From positions 1 through 60,648 of the forward strand of contig DAIDMG010000003.1 in NCBI GenBank assembly GCA_027449105.1: a stretch of 60,648 bases of DNA. The letters run 5' to 3'. The notes under the pieces were generated by a model. It was not told the origin of the DNA. It searched no databases and was given only the letters and a program-made list of their open reading frames with translations. Shown here one piece after another: positions 42,384-53,449 of the stretch. The first letter of the stretch is position 1, and each line of letters begins with the position of its first letter. This DNA comes from Acidiphilium sp. GTDB taxonomy: Bacteria; Pseudomonadota; Alphaproteobacteria; Acetobacterales; Acetobacteraceae. Made by a program: the position numbers and the translations under genes.

Positions 42384-44412
42384 ATCGAGGGTATCGTCAC
42401 CGCTTCTTGAAAACGTTAGTTTTCGCCTGAATTTCAGGGCGATTTCTCTCCTAGAAGGTCTGCGGGCAGCGGCAGCCGTGGCCCTTACCGTGGCCGTGGC
42501 TGGGTTTCTGGATCTTCCACAACTAAATATTGCGGCCCTCGGCGCGTTACTGACATGTTTTGCTGATCCGGGAGGGCCGCTCGCGTCTAGGTTGCCGCCC
42601 ATGTGGATATTCGGATTGCTTGGTGGCGCTGCATTCGGGGTGTTTCCATTGATCTTGAGCAGTTCTCCGACCGGTGCGTTTCTGTTGGCAAGTGCAACGA
42701 TTTTTGCTGCCAGTCTGGCTCGCATCTACGGCCAAGGCGGCATGCAGGCAGGGAACCTAATTTCGGTCGCAATCGTGTTAGCACTTGATGCGCCTGTTGC
42801 TATTCCTCTCGCCGGTGTGAAGCTTGGGCTATCGTTTGCTGCGGGTGCTGCGTGGGCTTCTGTGTTGACGCTGGTATTGTGGCGGTTTCGGCCTTATGCG
42901 CCTGCACGCGCATCCCTCGCGCAAATTGCCAGAAGTCTCGCCGATATGGTGCGCAGCCTCGACGTCATCGGAGGACAACGAGTGGATGATCGTGACGCGA
43001 CACGACATCGGATGGCCGTTCGCGAGGCGATCGAAAATGCGCGCGAGATTACATTGGCAACATTCCGCCGGCGGGGCGCGGCAAGCGAACGTGCTAACCA
43101 GATCACACTGCGTCTTGCCGCGCTTGACACGTTATTCGAGGTCCTCATCGCGTTGAGTGCTTCACTTGACGAGGCCGGTTGTGCCACGCCGCATATGCAC
43201 TTGGCCCTCGAGCAGATCCATCAGCTTTTAACATCGATTGCAGGCGATTTGGAGAATGATCGTACCCTTGTGACACCGGAGCGGACCCAGATGCTTGCGA
43301 GGTTGCGCGAGTCCGCTGCGGCCGAGGCTGACCCCAGATTGGCGCATCTTATCAGTACGGTTATTGACAGGCTGCTGTTGCTGTTAAACGTGACTGCCCC
43401 AGTAGGCGAAGATTTCCCGGCTCTTGCACAGCGGCCACCGCGCTGGCGTACCCGGCTCATGGGTCCGCTACGGTCAAATCTGACATGGCGCTCCATACCG
43501 TTTCGCCACGCCGTCCGTACGGCGTTGGTAATCTTTCCGGTTCTGATGCTCGTTCAATATCTTCATAATCCCTTCGGCCATTGGCTTGCAATTACGGTGA
43601 TTCTAACATTGCAGCCGCACTTTTCAGCAACCTGGGCGCGCGCGGCAGAGCGGGTCGCCGGAACGACACTTGGTGGTGCATTAGCGGCCGTGATAGGTCT
43701 TGTCTGCGTAACGCCGGGCGAGATAGCACTTTCGATGATCCCGTTGACGCTCCTTGCTTTTGCGATCAAGGGCGTAAATTATAGCCTTTATATCGCGATC
43801 TTGACCCCGATGATCGTGTTGTTGATCGAGCAGGTGATGCCCGGATCTAGTCAACTGATGGTTGCAATGTCGCGCATTGGCTTCACTGTTGCGGGCGGCG
43901 TTCTTGCGGTTGGTGCCAATTTGCTGCTTTGGCCAAGCTTCGAGAGTAACCGGCTCGACGCGGCGGTGCGCCAGGCGGTCGCCGCTCATCGTGATTACCT
44001 ACGTGCAGTTCTGGGAACACTGGCTACCGGTTCTGGGTCGACTTTACTCGAGCGTCGCTTGGCAGGCCTTGCCAGCAACAATCTTGAAGCCTCGGTTAAT
44101 CGCACGCTTGCTGAGCCCCATCGATCTACCGACGAGGATCTGCAGCGTGCTATTGTAATGGGCGCGCTGTTGCGTCGGGCCGCTGGAAGGTTGGCAAATC
44201 TTGCGATCATGGGACAAGCTCTCGATACGGGCGGTCGAGGTGTTCTGCCTGCATGGAGCGAGCGTTTGCTAACCGCGATGGACAGCGGGCGGCCACCGCA
44301 ATCTTGGCCTCCAGCACCGCCAACGATTGAGGACTCCTTAACACGCCTGGCCAGACAAGTCGAGCTGATTGGCAGTGGAACTGGCGCTAGGGCAACCATC
44401 AAGGATACCTGA
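42367..44412 (+). CDS. FUSC-family (aromatic acid exporter/YccS-like) membrane protein
   Basis: Two clusters of hydrophobic segments, [57 protein letters not shown]. Confidence 0.88.
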   Translation: MTERVKSRVSSPLLENVSFRLNFRAISLLEGLRAAAAVALTVAVAGFLDLPQLNIAALGALLTCFADPGGPLASRLPPMWIFGLLGGAAFGVFPLILSSSPTGAFLLASATIFAASLARIYGQGGMQAGNLISVAIVLALDAPVAIPLAGVKLGLSFAAGAAWASVLTLVLWRFRPYAPARASLAQIARSLADMVRSLDVIGGQRVDDRDATRHRMAVREAIENAREITLATFRRRGAASERANQITLRLAALDTLFEVLIALSASLDEAGCATPHMHLALEQIHQLLTSIAGDLENDRTLVTPERTQMLARLRESAAAEADPRLAHLISTVIDRLLLLLNVTAPVGEDFPALAQRPPRWRTRLMGPLRSNLTWRSIPFRHAVRTALVIFPVLMLVQYLHNPFGHWLAITVILTLQPHFSATWARAAERVAGTTLGGALAAVIGLVCVTPGEIALSMIPLTLLAFAIKGVNYSLYIAILTPMIVLLIEQVMPGSSQLMVAMSRIGFTVAGGVLAVGANLLLWPSFESNRLDAAVRQAVAAHRDYLRAVLGTLATGSGSTLLERRLAGLASNNLEASVNRTLAEPHRSTDEDLQRAIVMGALLRRAAGRLANLAIMGQALDTGGRGVLPAWSERLLTAMDSGRPPQSWPPAPPTIEDSLTRLARQVELIGSGTGARATIKDT

Positions 44413-44414
44413 TC

Positions 44415-44951
44415 ATGCACCCGGCACGAGGTCGTTTATATTCCGGTTTCAAAGTAAACCTCACTCGAGCGATTGAGGTGACCCTGTTCGGTGGCCGTTG
44501 GATGCTTGCTCCTCTGTACATCGGTATGGTGGGGTTGCTTGCCGCCCTCGTGGTGCGGTTTATCGTGGAACTGGTCAGATTGGTTATTTTGCTTCCGACG
44601 ATGAGCGAAACCAACGCTATCATGACGAGCTTATCACTGATCGACCTGTCGCTAGCAGCGAATTTGGTAGTCTTGGTCGTTCTGACCGGTTATGAGATCT
44701 TTGTCTCGCGCATAGAACTGGCAGACGGCGACTCCCGGCCGGAATGGATGGGCAATATTGATTTTGGGGGGCTGAAGCTGAAGCTGATGGGATCGATTAC
44801 GGTGATTGCTGCCGTTCATGTCCTGCGGGTATTTTTTGAGGTGCGAGACGAACCAAACCGGGTCGTGTTGCTGCAGGGTATACTGATGCTTGCCTTTGTT
44901 GTTACTGGCCTGCTGTTCGCCTTGACCGACCGGATTGCCGGGCATGACTGA
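44415..44951 (+). CDS. YqhA/UPF0114-family membrane protein
   Basis: FGGRWMLAPLYIGMVGLLAALVVRFIVEL, LSLIDLSLAANLVVLVVLTGYEIFVSRIE, GGLKLKLMGSITVIAAVHVLRVF. Confidence 0.88.
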   Translation: MHPARGRLYSGFKVNLTRAIEVTLFGGRWMLAPLYIGMVGLLAALVVRFIVELVRLVILLPTMSETNAIMTSLSLIDLSLAANLVVLVVLTGYEIFVSRIELADGDSRPEWMGNIDFGGLKLKLMGSITVIAAVHVLRVFFEVRDEPNRVVLLQGILMLAFVVTGLLFALTDRIAGHD

Positions 44952-46704
44952 CCCTGCGAAGTTAGCTGCCTTTGCCGTTGAGGGTAACGGCTTTGTGCTT
45001 ATTCGAAGACTGTGGCTCGATCACTTGAGAAATTTTCGTGGTCGGATTGCGCTCATCATAGCATTTACGCTCGTTATGTCGGCGACGACGGCACTATACC
45101 CCGCGTTGATTGATCGTGCTTTCACGATGTTTGCGAAGCGCGATCCACGAATATTGTATCAAGTTCCGGCCATTGTGCTTGTCGTGACGATCATCAAGGC
45201 GCTGGCACAATATTCCCAGACGGTTCTCACCCAGCAGGTCGTTCTTGGCACGATCAGACGTTTCCAATCGAGTATGTTTGCTTGCCTAACAGGCGCCGAA
45301 CTGGCTCGGCTGGAACGTGAGGCACCTGCGGCGCTCGCCGCTCGGTTTACTACAGATGCGACAGTGATCCGCGAGGCTATGAGCCGGGCGGTAAACGGCA
45401 TCGCAGATGCCTTTACGCTCGTTGGGCTGGTTACCACGATGATCTGGATCGACTGGGAGCTGAGTCTCATTGCGGCTTTACTATACCCCCTCGCCTTTGT
45501 TCCGGTTCAGCGAATTGGCCAACGCATCCGCCGGGCATCGGGTGGCATGCAAGAACGGATGGGGGAGACCGCATCGTTGCTGACCGAAAGTTTTGCTCAG
45601 GCGCGAACAGTCCGCGCATATGGCTTGGAAGCCCAGGAGCGGAATCGTGCGGACCGGGCTTTCGGTGATCTTTATAGCGCGTTGTTGCGAATGATCCGTG
45701 GGCGCGCCGCCTTGGACCCGGTATTGGAAGTTCTTGGTGGTCTTGCGATTGCCCTTGTTATTGGCTTTGCTGGGTGGCGCAATGCCGCTGGCGCTGCCGG
45801 AATCGGTAATTTCACCGGATTTGTAGCGGCGCTGTTGATCGCGTCCAGACCATTGAGGGCTCTTGGTACGATGAATGCCGCTATTCAGGAGGGTTTGGCG
45901 GGGCTTGCCCGGGTCTATGCGCTCCTCGACGAACCCGATTCCGTCCCGCCGCTCGGAGGCATGTGCCTTCCTGACGGGCTTGGTCGCGTCGAGTTTCGCC
46001 ATGTCGGCTTCTCATATCCGGATGGGCGCCCGGGGCTGGTTGATTTATCGTTTATTGCTGAACCAGGCCAGACGCTGGCACTCGTCGGGCCATCTGGCGC
46101 AGGAAAATCAACGGCCCTTGCCCTTATTCCGCGCCTTTACGAGCCAGAGCGCGGGAAGATACTCGTTGACGGCGTCGATATTACAACTGTGTCCTTGGAA
46201 TCACTCCGAGCGGCGATTGCCTACGTCGGCCAGGACGCGCTGCTGTTTGATGATACGATTGCGGCAAATATTGCGATGGGCAGCAAGGGGGCGTCACGTC
46301 CAGCGATTGAGGCCGCCGCAGGTGCTGCGGCGGCGCAGTTCATCCTGGACATGCCGCAAGGCTTCGAAACGCATGTGGGTGTCAACGGCTATCGCCTATC
46401 AGGTGGGCAGCGCCAGCGGGTAGCCATCGCTCGCGCGCTCCTACGCGATCCGCGCATTCTCCTGCTTGATGAAGCGACGAGCGCACTGGATGCAGAAAGC
46501 GAGGCCGCTGTGCAACAAGCGCTTGCACGGCTTCGGGCTGGGCGGACAACGATTGTCGTGGCGCATCGATTGGCGACAGTACGTGATGCGGACCGTATTA
46601 TCGTCCTGCGGGACGGTGAAGTTCTTGAATCTGGGACCCACGAGGATCTGCTAGCGGAGAATGGAATGTTTGCTCGTTTGGTGCGCGCCCAAGCGCTTGT
46701 TTGA
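44944..46704 (+). CDS. MsbA-like ABC transporter, fused TMD-NBD
   Basis: GPSGAGKSTALALIPRLYEP, LSGGQRQRVAIARALLRDPRILLLDEATSALDAESE. Confidence 0.92.
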   Translation: MTDPAKLAAFAVEGNGFVLIRRLWLDHLRNFRGRIALIIAFTLVMSATTALYPALIDRAFTMFAKRDPRILYQVPAIVLVVTIIKALAQYSQTVLTQQVVLGTIRRFQSSMFACLTGAELARLEREAPAALAARFTTDATVIREAMSRAVNGIADAFTLVGLVTTMIWIDWELSLIAALLYPLAFVPVQRIGQRIRRASGGMQERMGETASLLTESFAQARTVRAYGLEAQERNRADRAFGDLYSALLRMIRGRAALDPVLEVLGGLAIALVIGFAGWRNAAGAAGIGNFTGFVAALLIASRPLRALGTMNAAIQEGLAGLARVYALLDEPDSVPPLGGMCLPDGLGRVEFRHVGFSYPDGRPGLVDLSFIAEPGQTLALVGPSGAGKSTALALIPRLYEPERGKILVDGVDITTVSLESLRAAIAYVGQDALLFDDTIAANIAMGSKGASRPAIEAAAGAAAAQFILDMPQGFETHVGVNGYRLSGGQRQRVAIARALLRDPRILLLDEATSALDAESEAAVQQALARLRAGRTTIVVAHRLATVRDADRIIVLRDGEVLESGTHEDLLAENGMFARLVRAQALV

Positions 46705-46873
46705 CTGCCTATGAACAAAAGGGAGGTACCGTTGAGTGGTTACCGCTCTTACGGCATTGATGGTTTGGTGCGACGGGTCTGTTGACTTCCGTAAGAGCCA
46801 GCAAGCTGCTGAGAAAGCTTTTTGTTATCTTCTCGGGATCGCGTAAAGTCCGTACACCAGCCAGGATGATTTC

Positions 46874-47635
46874 GTGAAAAATACTTCTGCTGCCCACACC
46901 TTGTCTGCGTTAGCGCTCCAAACAGAGTGGGGCGCTGAGGACGCGTTGGCGGACACTCCGTTCGACCGACGGGTCGCCACTGGAACTCCCGTCGGTGGCG
47001 ATCGTGATCAAGTCTGGCTCAAGCCGGCCAGCCATTATGAAAATTACATCGAGGCGATCCCTGATCTGGCCACCCTACGGCAAGCTCTCGAAACATTCGA
47101 TAAGTGCATGCTGAAACGTACCGCGACCAAACTTGTATTTGCTGATGGCAGCGAGACAGCAAAAATCATGTTCATCGGGGAGGCGCCTGGAGCGGAGGAA
47201 GATCGGTCAGGCTTGCCTTTCGTCGGCCCTGCGGGTCAGTTGCTCGACCGCATGTTGGCAAGCATCGGGCTCGATCGATCCAAAGTCCGGATCGTCAACA
47301 CCGTACCGTGGCGCCCCCCTGGCAACCGCACGCCGTCGGAAACCGAAATCGCTCAATGCCTCCCGTTTCTCCATAGACATATCACCTTGATTCGACCGGA
47401 TTTTCTGGTTCTTCTCGGAAGCGTGGCTCTTCGCGCTTTGGTCGGCGCGTCGCAAGGTATCACCAGAGCGCGTGGGCGCTGGCTGGAAGTGGTAATCCCC
47501 GGCGCGCACGAGCCCTTCCCAACACTCCCGACCTATCACCCCGCCTTTCTCCTGCGGCAACCATCAGCTAAACCGCACGCATGGGCTGATCTATTATCGT
47601 TGCTGCACCGCTCTAGAGCGGCAGGACCGAAGTAA
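46874..47635 (+). CDS. Uracil-DNA glycosylase, family 4-type (Fe-S)
   Basis: [85 protein letters not shown]. Confidence 0.93.
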   Translation: MKNTSAAHTLSALALQTEWGAEDALADTPFDRRVATGTPVGGDRDQVWLKPASHYENYIEAIPDLATLRQALETFDKCMLKRTATKLVFADGSETAKIMFIGEAPGAEEDRSGLPFVGPAGQLLDRMLASIGLDRSKVRIVNTVPWRPPGNRTPSETEIAQCLPFLHRHITLIRPDFLVLLGSVALRALVGASQGITRARGRWLEVVIPGAHEPFPTLPTYHPAFLLRQPSAKPHAWADLLSLLHRSRAAGPK

Positions 47636-47841
47636 AATTTGGGCCGCGAAGGCGCAGCCGGAAATGAAACCGCAAGCCAGCATATTCGATTGCTGCATTG
47701 CGATTTTTGCGCCATTTCACGGAAATGTGATATTAAGTCCGCGATATAACGCGCTCGAATCTTACTTGTTGTCTCGATTTTGCGACCAGTCTCATTTTCA
47801 GGGGTTGCCTTACTCATCGATATCCGTGTAGCCGACTCGCC

Positions 47842-49563
47842 ATGCGAGAGGCTGAAGGATTGCTCTCCCGCCAAAGTGTGGCGTCAGCGTTGTTTGCGGC
47901 GACCATACTGCTCAGCGCTTTCGCTGCACCGACAGCAGCGCTAGCTGAGTCACGGGGATCAACGCATCAAGGTGCTGGACCTTCCAGTTCCGCGAACGCC
48001 GAATATGGTGGCCCAACCACGCCGCTGCTCTCTGACGGAGCGGAGGTGGCGCTTCCACGACCGCTGTCGCCAAGCCAGGCAGTATTGTACCGGCGTATCT
48101 TCGCCGACCAGCACAACGGCAGGATTACCGTAGCAAAAGCGCTGATTGCACGGGTCCGGAACCGCCTTTTAATGGGTCAGGTTCTCGCGCAGCTGTATCT
48201 AGGCCCCTATCATTATTCGACCGCTCCAGAGTTACGAAGATGGTTGCTGAAATACGGCGGTCAGCCGAACTCTCGTCGGATTATCGCCCTGTTAAGGCAA
48301 CGTCTCCCTCCCGGGGAGACCATGCCGGTGGTAACGATAAGCAAACTGCCGAATCCAAGCGCGCGTGCGACAGGCATGCCCGTGTTTCGCCCGCATGCAC
48401 CACGCTATCGTGCAGCCGAACAGGCACGCGAACTTTTCACGCAAGGCAAGTATAATGATGCCCTCTCCCTAGCCGATAGCGCGGTAAGAATGTCGGATGG
48501 GAAAAGCTGGTTAGCGGACTACATGGCGGGGCTATCCGCTTGGCAGAAAGGCAATATCAAGGCGGCCGGCCCATTTTTCCTAAAAGCGGCTCAAGCCCCT
48601 TTCGCATCAAGCGGCGAACGCGCGGCCGGCGCATTCTGGGCTGCGCGCACCGCTCTGCGGCTGGACCGGCCCGCTGAATATTTTCACTGGCTTGGTCGAG
48701 CAGCGCAAGCCAACCGAACTTTCTACGGGATTCTCGCTGCTAGGCTGCTCGGACGATCCAGCGTCGGCGACGGCATTACGGCAACATTGTCAGAAGCGGA
48801 CGTCGAATCGATTGAAGCCCTGCCAGCGGGAAAGCTGGCATTTGGACTACTGGAGGCAGGGCGCCTAGGCGAAGCATCAGAGGCTTTGCTGAGCCTATGG
48901 CCGACGATACAAAAAAACCCAGCACTTGGCCGGGCCGCAATTGGTGTCGCTGCGCACGCCGGACTGTTTGATGTCGCTGTCGCATTTAACCGGGCGATGC
49001 CGTCACATACCGCCGACGGCGCGCCATTGCCCTTACCGGCATTGCACCCGACAGGGGGCTTTAAAATCAACCCACCATTGTTGTACGCGGTAGCCCGTAC
49101 GGAGTCGCGCTTTAATCCGCAGGCCGTGTCGCGTGTTGGTGCGCGAGGCGTCATGCAACTGATGCCAGAGACGGCGTACGCGATGGCGCGTGAGACTGGA
49201 TTGCCGGCAGACCTGACGAATCCATCTATCAATATGGCCCTGGGACAAACGTACCTGCGTGACTTAGCAGGGCAACCAGGCGTAAAGCGGAATCTGCTGG
49301 ACGTTCTCGCTAGCTATAATGCTGGCCCCGTGGCCGTCGCAGCTTGGACCCGTGCGATGCACGACCATGGCGATCCTCTCATCTTTCTCGAGTCAATTCC
49401 TAACGGTCAGACACGCAGGTTCGTACAACAAGTCATAACGGACAGCTGGATCTACGCTGAGGAAATCGGTATTCAGCCGAAAAGCCTGAACGCCTTGGCT
49501 GAAGGTCGGTTTCCCCGACTTGGTACGATCGGCGATCTCGCGCTTGCCGGTCGGCAGCCTTAA
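47842..49563 (+). CDS. Soluble lytic murein transglycosylase (Slt-like)
   Basis: Signal peptide, alpha-superhelical domain, catalytic PPLLYAVARTESRFNPQAVSRVGARGVMQLMPETA...DVLASYNAGPVAV. Confidence 0.92.
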   Translation: MREAEGLLSRQSVASALFAATILLSAFAAPTAALAESRGSTHQGAGPSSSANAEYGGPTTPLLSDGAEVALPRPLSPSQAVLYRRIFADQHNGRITVAKALIARVRNRLLMGQVLAQLYLGPYHYSTAPELRRWLLKYGGQPNSRRIIALLRQRLPPGETMPVVTISKLPNPSARATGMPVFRPHAPRYRAAEQARELFTQGKYNDALSLADSAVRMSDGKSWLADYMAGLSAWQKGNIKAAGPFFLKAAQAPFASSGERAAGAFWAARTALRLDRPAEYFHWLGRAAQANRTFYGILAARLLGRSSVGDGITATLSEADVESIEALPAGKLAFGLLEAGRLGEASEALLSLWPTIQKNPALGRAAIGVAAHAGLFDVAVAFNRAMPSHTADGAPLPLPALHPTGGFKINPPLLYAVARTESRFNPQAVSRVGARGVMQLMPETAYAMARETGLPADLTNPSINMALGQTYLRDLAGQPGVKRNLLDVLASYNAGPVAVAAWTRAMHDHGDPLIFLESIPNGQTRRFVQQVITDSWIYAEEIGIQPKSLNALAEGRFPRLGTIGDLALAGRQP

Positions 49564-50089
49564 TTCCGAGAGCCCATGTTTCCCACGTATGTCGCCGCAA
49601 TACGAGAAGAAACAACGTCGAGATAAGCTGGTACGCGGTGTTTGCGGAGGCGGCGAGACATATGGCGAAGCCGAGTATGGGGTTGTGTCATGTGGGCCAG
49701 AAGTGCCTCACGCCCAGACCGTAACGACCAATCTTATCGCGTTTACAGAATAAGTAAGAAAATCTCATTGGGTGTCATGCCGAGCGCTGCGTGAGCAGCG
49801 GCTTCTGGTGTGGAAGTGTGGGTGGCCCAGCACGACACGTTTCACGACCGGCCTCGATAGGCTGGTTCCCGCATAGGACAGAGGTTCAATCAGCGCCCAT
49901 TCGGCATTAGTGAGGTCGGTTGCGTAATGTAACTATCCGGATAGTGTATCGTTACCGGGTGTTTACAACTTATGCTTCGATGATCTCGTTCACCATCGCA
50001 GGTCATGCAGAATCGCAATGTAATAAATATACGTCTATCGATGATCACATGCCTACTCAGGAAGCAGCGCAGATCACCTGCGGAGAAAA

Positions 50090-51748
50090 GTGATGTTCCA
50101 GCGAAGAGAACCAGAAGATCTTCCCAAGAGCCCACGGGAAGCAGTAGCGTTCGACGTCGTGGTGGTCGGGGCAGGGCCCGCCGGATTGGCTGCTGCGATT
50201 CGATTAAAGCAGATTGAGCCTGAAATTTCTGTTTGTGTTCTCGAGAAAGGCGCTGAGCCTGGCGCCCACATCTTATCCGGGTGCGTGCTTGACCCCCGTG
50301 CGTTTCACGAATTGTTGCCCGAAACCGACATCCTCGCTGTTGAGCATACCGTTCCAGCGCGCGAGGACCGCTTCTTGTTCCTCACTGAAACCTGGGACTT
50401 CAGGCTTCCAACCCCGCCGGGCATGCGTAATCGCGGGAACTATATTATCAGTCTCGGCAATCTTGTCCGTTTCCTTGCGAGTAGAGCGACGGAACTCGGG
50501 GTAGAAATCTATTCTGGTTTCGCCGGCACTGAAGTGCTGATTGACGATGATCGTGTGGTCGGCGTTGCCACTGGTGACATGGGTGTTGGCAAGGACGGAA
50601 ACCCCACGGAGCTTTATCAACGCGGTATGGAACTCCGGGCTACGTACACTGTGTTCGCCGAAGGCTGCCGCGGTTCCCTTGGCAAACAATTAATGGCTCG
50701 ATATGGGCTGAACCAAGGTGTTGATCCTCAAACCTACGGTATCGGGATTAAAGAACTCTGGGAGGTGAAAGACGCGAACCATTGTCCTGGTTTGGCCATA
50801 CACTCGATTGGATGGCCCCTTGATTCAAGGACGTATGGGGGCACGTTCATGTATCATTTTGGGAACAATCTGGTTGCCTTCGGCCTAGTTGTTGGACTCG
50901 ACTTCCAGAATCCATATTTCTCGCCTTTTGAGGAAATGCAGCGCAGCAAGACGCATAGAGCGTTCAGGCTGTTTTTCGAGGGCGCCCGACGGATTGCTTA
51001 CGGTGCGAGGGCTTTGAATGAAGGTGGGATTCAGTCGATTCCAAAACTTGTCTTTCCTGGCGGCATGCTCGTTGGATGCGAAGCCGGATTCATGAATGTA
51101 CCTAAAATCAAGGGCACTCATACCGCGATGAAGTCAGGCATACTCGCTGCTGAGACGATTGCGGAGGCACTCGCGGGGATAAAACCGAGCACTCTGGAGG
51201 ATTTTCCGGCCAAATTGCGGGACTCCTGGATATGGTCGGAACTGAAGGCCGCTCGTAATGTGCGCCCGGGCTTCGCAAAACTTGGGCTGTGGGGCGGTCT
51301 TGCGAATGCCGCTTTCGAGACCTACCTGGCGCGAGGGAGGCTGCCTTGGACCCTACACAACCGCCCTGACAACACAGCCTTAAAGCCAGCCAAGGATGTT
51401 GCGCCCATAGTCTACCCCAAACCCGACGGCCTACTCACCTTCGATCGCCTTTCTTCACTGTTCCTCTCCAACACCCATCATGAGGAGAACCAGCCTGCGC
51501 ATCTGGTTCTGCACGATCCGTCAGTGGCGATCAGGGTCAATTGGCAGAAATATCGGTGTCCAGAGTCGCATTATTGCCCGGCCGGCGTCTACGAGATCGT
51601 GGGTAACGACGAGATAAGTGTAACGCTCCAGATCAACGCACAGAACTGTCTGCATTGCAAAACCTGCGACATCAAAGATCCAACCCAAAACATCAGCTGG
51701 GTACCTCCCGAAGGCGCTGGCGGGCCAGCATACCCCGGAGGTATGTGA
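50090..51748 (+). CDS. Electron transfer flavoprotein-ubiquinone oxidoreductase
   Basis: FDVVVVGAGPAGLAAAIRLKQ; C-terminal NCLHCKTCDIKDPTQNISWVPPEGAGGPAYPGGM. Confidence 0.96.
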   Translation: MMFQRREPEDLPKSPREAVAFDVVVVGAGPAGLAAAIRLKQIEPEISVCVLEKGAEPGAHILSGCVLDPRAFHELLPETDILAVEHTVPAREDRFLFLTETWDFRLPTPPGMRNRGNYIISLGNLVRFLASRATELGVEIYSGFAGTEVLIDDDRVVGVATGDMGVGKDGNPTELYQRGMELRATYTVFAEGCRGSLGKQLMARYGLNQGVDPQTYGIGIKELWEVKDANHCPGLAIHSIGWPLDSRTYGGTFMYHFGNNLVAFGLVVGLDFQNPYFSPFEEMQRSKTHRAFRLFFEGARRIAYGARALNEGGIQSIPKLVFPGGMLVGCEAGFMNVPKIKGTHTAMKSGILAAETIAEALAGIKPSTLEDFPAKLRDSWIWSELKAARNVRPGFAKLGLWGGLANAAFETYLARGRLPWTLHNRPDNTALKPAKDVAPIVYPKPDGLLTFDRLSSLFLSNTHHEENQPAHLVLHDPSVAIRVNWQKYRCPESHYCPAGVYEIVGNDEISVTLQINAQNCLHCKTCDIKDPTQNISWVPPEGAGGPAYPGGM

Positions 51749-51957
51749 ACAACGGAGGCGCGTCGCTCATTGCACTACCGTGTTTGGCTTCAATGACCAC
51801 TCGTACCAAGAGAGCGTGCTGCCCCGTCGGGCACATGATGTACAACTAATCTGCACTTGCTCTTGACCGAGATGTACCTCCTGCACCATATCAATACCGA
51901 ACGAGCCACGGCGCCAATCCTTTCGTACGCTGGCATCCAATTTTCCAGAGGTTTGAT

Positions 51958-52536
51958 ATGTCGTTGCCACTGATGCCGAAGGCCACTGCAGTGTGGCTTA
52001 TCGAAAAAACCGCCTTAACATTCGAGCAGATCGCTGATTTCTGTGGCATGCACCCTCTCGAAGTCCAAGCCATTGCCGACGGCGAGGTGGCGCAAGGCAT
52101 CGTCGGCTATGACCCGGTCGCAAATAAACAGGTCACGTTGGAGGACATCCGTCGCTGTGAAGCAGATCCGTCTGGCCGTCTCAAGCTGCTCACGAGCGCT
52201 TTGCCGAGTGCCAGACGGGGCAAAGGCGGCCGTTACACGCCGGTTGCAAAGCGAATTGACAGGCCTGACGCAATTGCCTTTGTTCTTCGCAACTATCCGC
52301 ATGTGCAGGATTCGCAGATTGCCAGACTCCTCGGCACTACCAAGGAGACAATCCAAAAAGTGCGAGACCGTACCCACTGGAACAGTGCAAACATCAAGCC
52401 GCGCGATCCGGTCATTCTGGGTCTATGTAAACAATCGGACCTGAACGACGTGGTTGCCGCTGCCAACGCCCGCGCGACACAGGAAGGCCATCCGCTCCCG
52501 CCTCACGCCAGTCATCATGCCGATGAAGCAGCCTGA
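51958..52536 (+). CDS. DUF1013-family protein (conserved alphaproteobacterial, TrcR-like regulator)
   Basis: MSLPLMPKATAVWLIEKTALTFEQIADFCGMHPLEVQAIADGEVAQGI... GTTKETIQKVRDRTHWNSANIKPRDPV. Confidence 0.9.
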   Translation: MSLPLMPKATAVWLIEKTALTFEQIADFCGMHPLEVQAIADGEVAQGIVGYDPVANKQVTLEDIRRCEADPSGRLKLLTSALPSARRGKGGRYTPVAKRIDRPDAIAFVLRNYPHVQDSQIARLLGTTKETIQKVRDRTHWNSANIKPRDPVILGLCKQSDLNDVVAAANARATQEGHPLPPHASHHADEAA

Positions 52537-52555
52537 GGCGGAGGACGGATCGTAA

Positions 52556-52729
52556 TTAGGAATTTGTCGTCCGCAGTCGTTCCAATTCCTCCTTAAGTCT
52601 CAGCTTCTCCAATTTCATTCTTCCGAGTTCCTCTTTATCCGGGCGCGGGCGGCGATCCTCGTCGGCGATACGGTTCTCCAAACTAGCGTGACGTACCTTG
52701 AGGGCTTCAATGCGCGCCTGAATACTCAT
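52556..52729 (-). CDS. YdcH/DUF465-family small protein (57 aa, below ORF-track length cutoff)
   Basis: Translated by hand: MSIQARIEALKVRHASLENRIADEDRRPRPDKEELGRMKLEKLRLKEELERLRTTNS*. Confidence 0.85.
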   Translation of the reverse strand: MSIQARIEALKVRHASLENRIADEDRRPRPDKEELGRMKLEKLRLKEELERLRTTNS

Positions 52730-52809
52730 TCTGTTCTCCCTTACAGATATCGGGGGCTGCCTCTCTGCGACGATGCCGCCCGATCAAAAAATGTGCCGAA
52801 ATTGTAGAC

Positions 52810-53240
52810 TTGTGCCTGATGTCGTGTCACCAATGTTTTTTCGCAAGTCGGGATTTTTGTAGATATCGTGTGACGGATGGAAACCATGCAAGATGGTTAA
52901 GGTCTCGTGCTCGAGCTGTAAATTTCTTGTGGAACGGGTGCAATGGTGCCCAGAAGCACGCGATCAAGCATAACAAGAAGTGGTCGGGCGGATTTGATCT
53001 GAACAAGCTGTCTTCCGGCTTCAGTTCGGAGACGGGTATTCATAGCCAAACCATCCAGGCAGTCTGTGAGAAGTACGCTGAGTCCAGAAAAATCAGCAAT
53101 CGAGCATATCTTCGGTATAGAGGAAAGAAGTCCCGCGGCTGGGTTCCGTTTAGAGTCTCGGGGATCAAAACCCCAGGATGGCCGTGTCATTTACTAGCAA
53201 TTGTCAGCATATGGTGCGTCAGCCCCAATGTGATACAAAG
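52810..53240 (+). pseudogene. TnpB (IS200/IS605 OrfB-like) N-terminal fragment
   Basis: RSRARAVNFLWNGCNGAQKHAIKHNKKWSGGFDLNKLSSGFSSETGIHSQTIQAVCEKYAESRKISNRAYLRYRGKKSRGWVPFR resembles the N-terminal part of proteobacterial IS605 OrfB/TnpB; similarity then shifts frame (GSKPQDGRVIY) and ends; catalytic RuvC and Zn-finger parts absent. Confidence 0.78.
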
Positions 53241-53245
53241 CCAAT

Positions 53246-53449
53246 ATGCTGACTGATACGGACACACTTCTGCACCGGTTGCAGGAACTGCGCAGCGAGC
53301 ATCGCGACCTTGATACCGTGATCGCCCGCCTCGCCGGCCACGTGATTATCGATCAGCTTCAGATTCAGCGGCTCAAAAAACGGAAGCTCCAACTCCGCGA
53401 TCAGATTGCGAGGCTGGAGAGCCGTTTGATCCCGGACAGCATCGCATGA
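53246..53449 (+). CDS. YdcH/DUF465-family small protein
   Basis: [67 protein letters not shown]; overlaps purE start. Confidence 0.88.
   Translation: MLTDTDTLLHRLQELRSEHRDLDTVIARLAGHVIIDQLQIQRLKKRKLQLRDQIARLESRLIPDSIA

Noticed and set aside
47608-47623. CCGCTCTAGAGCGG palindrome as a terminator or operator
   Set aside because: It is inside the 3' coding end of the UDG gene and has no U-tract; likely codon-driven coincidence.
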